The notes below the pieces were generated by a model. The model had not been told where the DNA came from. It made no database searches and saw nothing but the letters and a program-made list of their open reading frames with translations. From positions 124,001-188,000 of the forward strand of contig JAEVHH010000005.1 in the NCBI GenBank assembly GCA_017607445.1: DNA of 64,000 bases, in the 5' to 3' direction. Shown piece by piece: positions 57,601-64,000 of the stretch (position 1 is its first letter; every line of letters starts with the position of its first letter). The DNA comes from Histoplasma ohiense. Taxonomy: Eukaryota > Ascomycota > Eurotiomycetes > Onygenales > Ajellomycetaceae. The position numbers and the translations under genes were made by a program.

Positions 57601-60600
57601 CGACGGCAATGGCACACATAAATACCTAGATACGCCAACTAACACATTGAATCAAAACTCAAAATTCAGAAGGAGGGGTTCTTTGCGTTCCATTTGTTCA
57701 GGCCCATTGAACTACTGCCTGTTCCTCACGAACCTACAATATGGCACGAATGATAGAGTTGAAGAGGGTGGGATCATCAACCGGATCACGTCCTAGGCAA
57801 TTCAAATTCCTTTCTTCTTGTGCATTGATTGTGGCAAAGATAAGGCGGGAATGGCTCAGTGGTTCCACCGAATCAAAGGAGGCGAAAAGTTAAGGGAAAG
57901 AGAATAGCCAAATCTCCTTTTCCCCAAACCGCATTTTTCGCCATTGTTGGTGTTGAATCTGCTTGGCAAACTGGAGATCGAACGTACCATACAGAGAGGC
58001 TTTTCGGCCTTCCGCTGATTAATCTGAAGCTTTCAACCGCGAATTTAACCCCGACAGATCGCATGGAAATCCCCTCGATTTCCTGAGGATCTCAACGGCT
58101 AACCTAGGAACCTTCCATTATATAATGTCATAGGCTATCATAAGATCTGTTCAGGTGAAGAGGTTGAGCTCACTGCTGAAGACCAGGCACGTTGCCAATG
58201 ACTCAATTGGGATTTGCTTGAAATGCAGTGAATGTTGCAACGTCTTACCTCGCTGACAATAGCCGGTTTCTGCCGGGGTGGCGGCTGCGAAGATGATGAA
58301 TCCGAAAGAGACCCCATGAGCCCTCACTGTTGAGATATCATAGGAAGTCCAGAGTGTGGATGAGGGCTTGAAGACCGCGACGGAGCATTGAACCAGCAGG
58401 ATTCAAGGAAACTCTGCCCTGCTGATAATAATAACTATACAGCGGACGCTGATTAAGATTTGGATTTGGATGCATCATCACTGGCAATGTCCAACACAGC
58501 ATTGCCCCTTTTGTGACTAGAAACCTGGGCAATGATAGGACTTTCTTAGCGCCGTTCTTTGGTAGGTCAAGGGTAGTGAATGGAAAGACTTCCAAGTGTG
58601 GCTCTGATGGTGAAAGAGTGCTTATGCAAACCATCAAGATGGTCCCATCCATATACAATCAAGCACTCAACCAGTTACGCATTCCCGCATGCCTATGCGT
58701 TACTAAAGCTCCATCAAACTCAACTCTTTGATATTGATATTCACCATATGGTAACCTGCCTACACTACAAATATGATCAGAACCCCGTTCCACCCTGAAA
58801 CTTTACAACGATATTCTAGCCAGCGTACAAGATTCGAATACGGCAATAGAAAACCTGCAGTTACTCTTATTGTTATATCGGGGAAATCTTCGGAGATCGT
58901 GAATCGCGATATTTATACTAGCTTTTTCCCGCCATGTTGTTCCTGTTGGGGGGGGGGGGAGGTACATGTAATAAGTAGTATGTAGATCGCAGCTAGGCAT
59001 CAAATCCAGATGAGCATGAGTTGAGTGTCAAATTGACTGAAGTCATCCCAAGAAATAAACAACAACAGCTAATGGATATGTGTTCAGTAGTAGTTTATTA
59101 ATTATCAGATGAAGTGCCCTTTCAGATACTTTCATATGAAATAGATGACTAGGAACAAGAGCTGAGGAATGTCGGAGATCGATACACAAAGACACACAAT
59201 TCGGACTTTCTCATCGGTGGAGAGACAAAATATATTCATTCCCACTCCTTTTCTCACCTCTCAACTCTTTCGAACCTATCTTTCCAGCCAACCACGCCCT
59301 CCCCTTTAACATCCCACTCCCTTTTCGTTGCAGTCACGGCTCATCCTCTCATGACCAACCCCGCTCATAGAACATGAATGGAGTTAATACAATAGAGAGA
59401 AGAGGACGGGAGTTTGAAACAATCCAAGAGATAGGAAGAGAAGGACGAGAAGGATATAGAGTCAGGAAAGCGAGAGAGAGAGAGAGAGCGTTGGTGAGTG
59501 GCGTGGAAAAAACTCAGCAAGAAAGAGCCCGGACTGTGTGTCTAATAATAATAAGAGTAACTAATCTCCCATTCATAATCCTCGCTCCTCCATAGAGAGA
59601 AGAAAGATGGGATCACGAATTAATTTTGGTCTGCCAACGCTCCGTTAAGGACAATCTTAGTGGGGGGTGGCAAAGAAGAAAGAAAAAAAAGAAAGGTTGT
59701 TTATTGAAATAAAAACCTCCTTTTCTTATTTCGCCTTTCCAGATGTCCTTGCAGTACCCCAGTACGGTTCTGCATCGTTGGAAAAAAGATGAATTTCCCT
59801 TTTGAACAACAAAGAAATATAACAATAACGCAAATAGTAATTGGGCTTCTTTAAAACGACGCGCAAAACTTTGTGCACGAGGATCCAGAGGGCGCAGAGG
59901 ATAGGGATATGAGCGGAACTGATGAATTTGATGAATGGTGTGCGCAAATGGGCTGAACATGGTTGAAGGGATACTTCGATGGAAAAACAACCAGGTGATG
60001 TGATTGCGATGGTGGTCAGGTCATCAGTAACACAGTGTAGTACTGAAATTCAATTATCCATTTTTGCCTCAGCAAAGACAGCAGCATGTTGCAGATTAGA
60101 TTGGAAACATGTTCTTGCAGCCAACAGAAAAGGTGTTGGGGGGTTTGGATTGGTTCGTCCCCTCTACTACCAGCATGGCGCTGGTGTGAGAGAGCTCTTT
60201 TGCCCCAGTGGCCTAACAAAAGGTCCCAAAAGTTACCTAATCAAAATCACGTGTGCATTTCCACGACTCAATACTGGTATCTGTAAAACATGCAATCTTG
60301 TACCTAAAGGATCAATCCTTAAGATAGCCACCTATTCCTCAAGGAATATATATATATATATATGTATGTATATGCATGATTCGCAGTATCTAAAAATGTG
60401 AAATATAGTAGCATTTGTTGATTATGGGTTCGAGATTTAAGGTTCCTACAGAGAGTTGGCTACAGAGTATGTCATCCTGGACTGTTAGCAATGTAGCGGG
60501 AAAGCCATTGACATATATTCTTCTCGTTTTTGGTTGGTTGGTCGAGTCAACAACGAACGACCTTGAGATTATCGATCCAGTCTGTTCTCCGCGATCGAAT

Positions 60601-61327
60601 ACTGTCCCCGCTAGAGTAGTCCCCAGAGAAGAACGTCGACTCGTTTCGTGGTGCAGGATAAAGTCAACAAACGGTAGAATGAATATTCAAAAATCGCAGC
60701 TAACTATCAAATGTCAGGTTATGAGATGATTTCTGCTCCTTTCAGATCTACCTAAATAGATATCTTTCGGGGGGGTGAGCAGAGAACAAAGGGTTTTTAT
60801 TTTTCTCTCCGCTTCTTCTTTCCTGATACTGTATGTCTTAGTGAAGGCAGGTCTCTATTGTATTCAGTATATGTAGATATTTGGTCCCCGAGATCTAATA
60901 TACTCCGGCCACTTTCGCAGGTGGTGGTTTTGCAGCTCGTTCAGCGAGAGTTAGAGTACAAGTTCTAGCACAACTGGCGACATATCAGACCATAATAAGA
61001 GCTGCGTTGCGACAGAGGTAGCAACGCAATGGAAATATCCCACGATAAAAGCCATCTATCCTCCGGCAAAGACGGCACCATGACATAATCGTTACAGAAC
61101 AAAGCGGCACTCTAGCAGAACAATATCTTAGGAACAAGAACTGTGTTGTAGGGAAGAAAAGTAAACGTGTAAAGAAAGAAAGTCAAATTGTGACAGAAGA
61201 AAATACAAGTTAGAAAGGACCCCCAAAGATCCCCAAAGACCCCTGGAACCCACTGGGTAGGGAGGTGGCAATCGCTAGTCATTACTTTGGAACAAGGCGG
61301 AGATACTGTTTGATACAGCGTCAGCGA
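54635..61327. other. Gene-poor region, 6.7 kb
   Basis: No conserved gene was found. Long but unrecognised open frames include 55852–55202 (reverse), an approximately 160-codon forward frame ending at 57298, reverse frames with Cys residues at 56950–56540, and 58652–58338 (reverse). Also a G run at 58950–58961, pyrimidine-rich 59220–59340, and a (TA)n tract with the second copy of the dispersed repeat at 60279–60393. Confidence 0.45.
60279..60393. repeat. Diverged dispersed repeat, copy 2
   Basis: Partner of 49623–49713. Differs mainly by a (TA)n insertion at about 60345–60362 before the shared TATGTATATGCATGATTC end. Confidence 0.55.
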
Positions 61328-63125
61328 TCATACTTTTAAATATACCACAAGTGTATTAAGCCCTGTGAGGGCGGCAGATTTGACAAACCTCTCTCCGTAG
61401 TGATGACGCCTTATGCTTTCTGATAGGAGCGCCGATAAATCAATAACTATCAATTTTTTCGACTCCTTCGCATTCCGGGGGATCGGGAACGAATTGGTGA
61501 TTACAATGTAATCGATACACCTACAGGCCTCCATCTCCTGCAATGAGTCATGATTGAACAAGCCATGTGTGGCGATGCAGTACACCTTTTTGGCCCCGCC
61601 TCTCTTCACCACTGTCTCTGCAGCTGCGATCCACGAACCCGGCTTATCAATCATATCATCGACGATAAACACTTTCTTGTCCCTCACATCACCAACGAGT
61701 GTTACCGTCCTCTCACGGGTGAACATTTCCTGCTTATTATCTTCTTCGTCGGAGGAAGCGGCAGCATCAAACGAGCCTCCTAGGGCATGGTCAGGATGGA
61801 AGGACGATGCGTTGGAGATAAAAGATAAGGTCATGGGATCCCGTGAGGGTGGTTCATATTCGGTGCCATTCCGATCTCCAGAAATCGTGTTAACAGAAGT
61901 TGACGAGAGAATTGGCGAAGAGTAGTCATCGTCAACAATATGGCCCTGCACCAATCTACCTGTGATCACCTCTCGCGCGCGCTCATCGTTGTACTCGAAC
62001 GCGGCCTCTTGCTCGGAAGGACGGCGCGCAGAAAATGACGATTCAATTTGTTGCGAGGCAGTGGTCGAGGCGTGTGGTGGCGACGGTGGTGATTCAGACT
62101 CCGCGGCAGACGCCGTTCGTGCCAATGGACTAGGGGAGACATTTCGTTGAGAAGGTCGAACGGGAACTCTGGTTGAGGGAGGTTGGGACGCGGGTGGTTC
62201 GGTCTGAGGAATCGGATCAACAGGGGCCTGTTCGTCCTGCGGCGAGGGAAAACCGCGATCAACAGAATCGAAAAATATGGCGCTTCCTGACAATCCACTG
62301 TTCATGTTTCCCCGGCTCCGATCTGTGTTCACGATACCAAAGTTTAGCTTCAGCGCATCCGCCAAGGACGTCACCCTTTTGCTTCCGCCGGCATTTTTTG
62401 TGACTACAACGGCTTCATTCCAGCGAGGCACGTTCATCCGGATCCAGCGCGCAATCAAGGGCTCAGCAAATAGGTTATCGACAGGTCTTCCGAAAAAACC
62501 TTGCATTTGAGATGCCTGCGGTGAAAACTTAGTGCTCCAAAGATTACATGGAAGCGAAGGATGACATTGTGGTGCTTGAAGGTGAATGATCATACATGTA
62601 AATCCACGGTAATGATATGATCTACGCCGGCGACAGTGAGTAAATTGGCAAGCATTCGAGCGGTTATCGCGCCACGATGGCTCTTCTTTTTTGATTGACG
62701 AGAGTAGGGGAAATAACTCTAGCATGTTAGCAGTATTGGCTACGGGTTGAGAGAAAGGGAGTAACCTACGGCATCACCGCTAGAGAACGAAAAAGAAAAC
62801 AAGTTAGAGGTTGGGCATATTTCAAACTAGAACTGAATCTGGATAGGAATAATAATCTATACATACCGGTAATTGATTTAGCAGAGCCACCTTTACAAGC
62901 GGATATCATGATAAGCAGTTCCATAACGCTATCATTGATCTTGGAGCTTCCACTTTGCACAATGAAAACATCCTGGTTCCGCACAGAAACACCAATATTG
63001 ACGCTTGTTTCTCCATTACTGAATTTGCGGAGTTCACATTTGGCCGGGAGCGTGCCTAGACGTTCACAAATGGCCTCTGTTAGGGTAGGATGCGAGCTGC
63101 CTGAGAAGATTTGGACCCCACGCAT
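61328..63125 (-). CDS. Ribose-phosphate pyrophosphokinase (PRPP synthetase) with large insertion
   Basis: Exons 63125–62867, 62779–62770, 62716–62596 and 62515–61328 encode 525 residues (1578 bases, in frame). The enzyme makes PRPP from ribose 5-phosphate and ATP for nucleotide, His and Trp synthesis. Motifs: [64 protein letters not shown], and the PRPP-binding loop [14 protein letters not shown]. An insertion of about 180 residues, Ser/Pro/Glu-rich, separates [10 protein letters not shown] from [14 protein letters not shown]; a similar non-homologous region is known in yeast Prs1/Prs5-type subunits, so it is probably a regulatory chain of a hetero-oligomer. The loop [11 protein letters not shown] differs from the usual VDDIADTCGT. 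Exon 2 is just 10 bases. Confidence 0.92.
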
Positions 63126-63447
63126 AGTTTGGTATGAGCTGTAAAGGGGACGTGAGAAAGTCAGCTATTAGCGGTCATTGAAGAATAAAGAGTCAAGATG
63201 CTGTCAGTAGTGATATCAATCCCGTCTCCTGCCGCAGCTACTGCAATGTTCCTATCTGAACTTGCTGCCAGTGTTGTTCTGAAGAGTGAGGTTGGCATTT
63301 TTGATTGTTGTGGCATGTGACCAGACCAATCTTATCGGCCCATTCTTCCCCATCAACAATATATATACTTTGCAACCTTTGCTAAGGATAAATGTTTGTA
63401 GTTTACATTGACCCCTCTTCCTCGTACTACGGTCCACATGTCTTGCT
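63126..63447. promoter_or_regulatory. Divergent promoter, PRPP synthetase / MET8
   Basis: 322 bases between divergent ATGs. No specific sites identified. Confidence 0.5.
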
Positions 63448-64000
63448 ATGCTGCCCTCTAAGTTCCCACAAATCCAACCAGGCGGCTCCTTGATCGTCGC
63501 ATGGCAAGCCAAGAACAAGCACATCCTAGTGGTTGGCGGCGGTGAGGTTCGTTGCTGGTGCATAATCATATCAAATCCCAATTGGTGTGCCTTCAAACTA
63601 ACGCAGCATTAATGCCAACAGGTAGCTGCCGGCCGCATAGTGCATGCGCTCAACGCCGATGCAAAGGTAACCGTTATCAGCCCGTCCTCAGGCCTTAACG
63701 ACGAAGTCTCCTACCGCGTCGCCTCGAAACAAATCTCCCATGTTGACCGCAAATTCGAGCCGCGCGACCTCGACATCGCCAGTGATAGCGGTGTAGGGGT
63801 GGTAGACATGGTGTTCGTTGCCATCGATGACCCAGAGGAGTCAACGCAGATCTGGAAGCTATGCAAGCAGCGCCGGATTCCAGCGAATATAGCTGATGTG
63901 CCATCAGAGTGTGATTTCTACTTTGGAAGTGTGCACCGCGATGGGCCCTTGCAGATCATGGTGAGTACGAATGGGAATGGACCGAAGTTGGCCAGTATGG
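63448..64000 (+). CDS. MET8: Met8-type sirohaem synthase (precorrin-2 dehydrogenase/ferrochelatase), 3' truncated
   Basis: Exons 63448–63546 and 63622 to beyond the window edge; about 159 residues visible. The intron 63547–63621 splits the NAD-binding loop HILVVGGGE|VAAGRI in phase 0. Later blocks VVDMVFVAIDDPEES, IPANIADVPSECDFYFG and LQIMVSTNGNGPKLASM match yeast Met8, including the Asp in the N-x-A-D segment that serves catalysis. The enzyme oxidises precorrin-2 and inserts iron to make sirohaem for sulfite (and nitrite) reductase. The first ATG upstream (63438) runs into a stop after seven codons, so 63448 is the start. Confidence 0.93.

Noticed and set aside
1..64000. CRISPR array, prokaryotic operon or prophage
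   Set aside because: The intron-rich eukaryotic gene structure rules these out, and no regularly spaced repeats were seen.

Overview
The window is nuclear DNA of a filamentous ascomycete (Pezizomycotina). Short GT–AG introns of about 55–130 bases interrupt most genes. A fungus-type elongation factor 3, a Mbp1/Swi4-type cell-cycle factor, a Met8-type sirohaem enzyme and SRPK-like kinases are present. The gene set fits Eurotiomycetes, probably Onygenales, but the order-level placement is inference. No rRNA, convincing tRNA, CRISPR array or autonomous transposon was found.

Layout. 1–4.2 kb: C-terminal end of an unknown gene and a Ser/Thr kinase. 6.3–11.5 kb: an intracellular trypsin-fold protein, a decayed coding stretch, and dihydroxy-acid dehydratase (ILV3). 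12.5–23.3 kb: class-3 lipase, LOA1-type acyltransferase, SIMPL-domain protein and EMW1/TTC27 TPR protein. 24–26.8 kb: two membrane-anchored proteins of unknown function. 29.1–32.5 kb: elongation factor 3. 33.8–40.8 kb: SRPK-like kinase lacking its activation segment, a divergent PSST-type complex I protein, a DUF1275 membrane protein and a glycine-zipper protein. 41.9–51.8 kb: MBF factor, LYR-type protein, METTL16-type RNA methyltransferase and a cytochrome P450. 51.8–61.3 kb: almost gene-free, with a 119-bp MITE-like element, a diverged repeat, a tRNA-like relic and one 53-residue Cys-rich ORF. 61.3–64 kb: PRPP synthetase and the start of MET8, sharing a 322-bp divergent promoter.

The conserved genes are housekeeping functions (amino-acid, nucleotide and sirohaem synthesis, translation, RNA modification, cell cycle, lipid and respiratory metabolism) in ordinary eukaryotic order. 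I see no biosynthetic cluster. Exon joins were worked out by hand from splice sites, and reading phase was checked by exon-length arithmetic for the multi-exon genes. The most notable points are the SRPK-like gene whose deletion junction falls on a single Asp codon, two microexons (11 and 10 nt), the divergent PSST protein, the trypsin-fold protein, and a 9-mer (TACTCCGTA) found seven times, always outside recognised genes.
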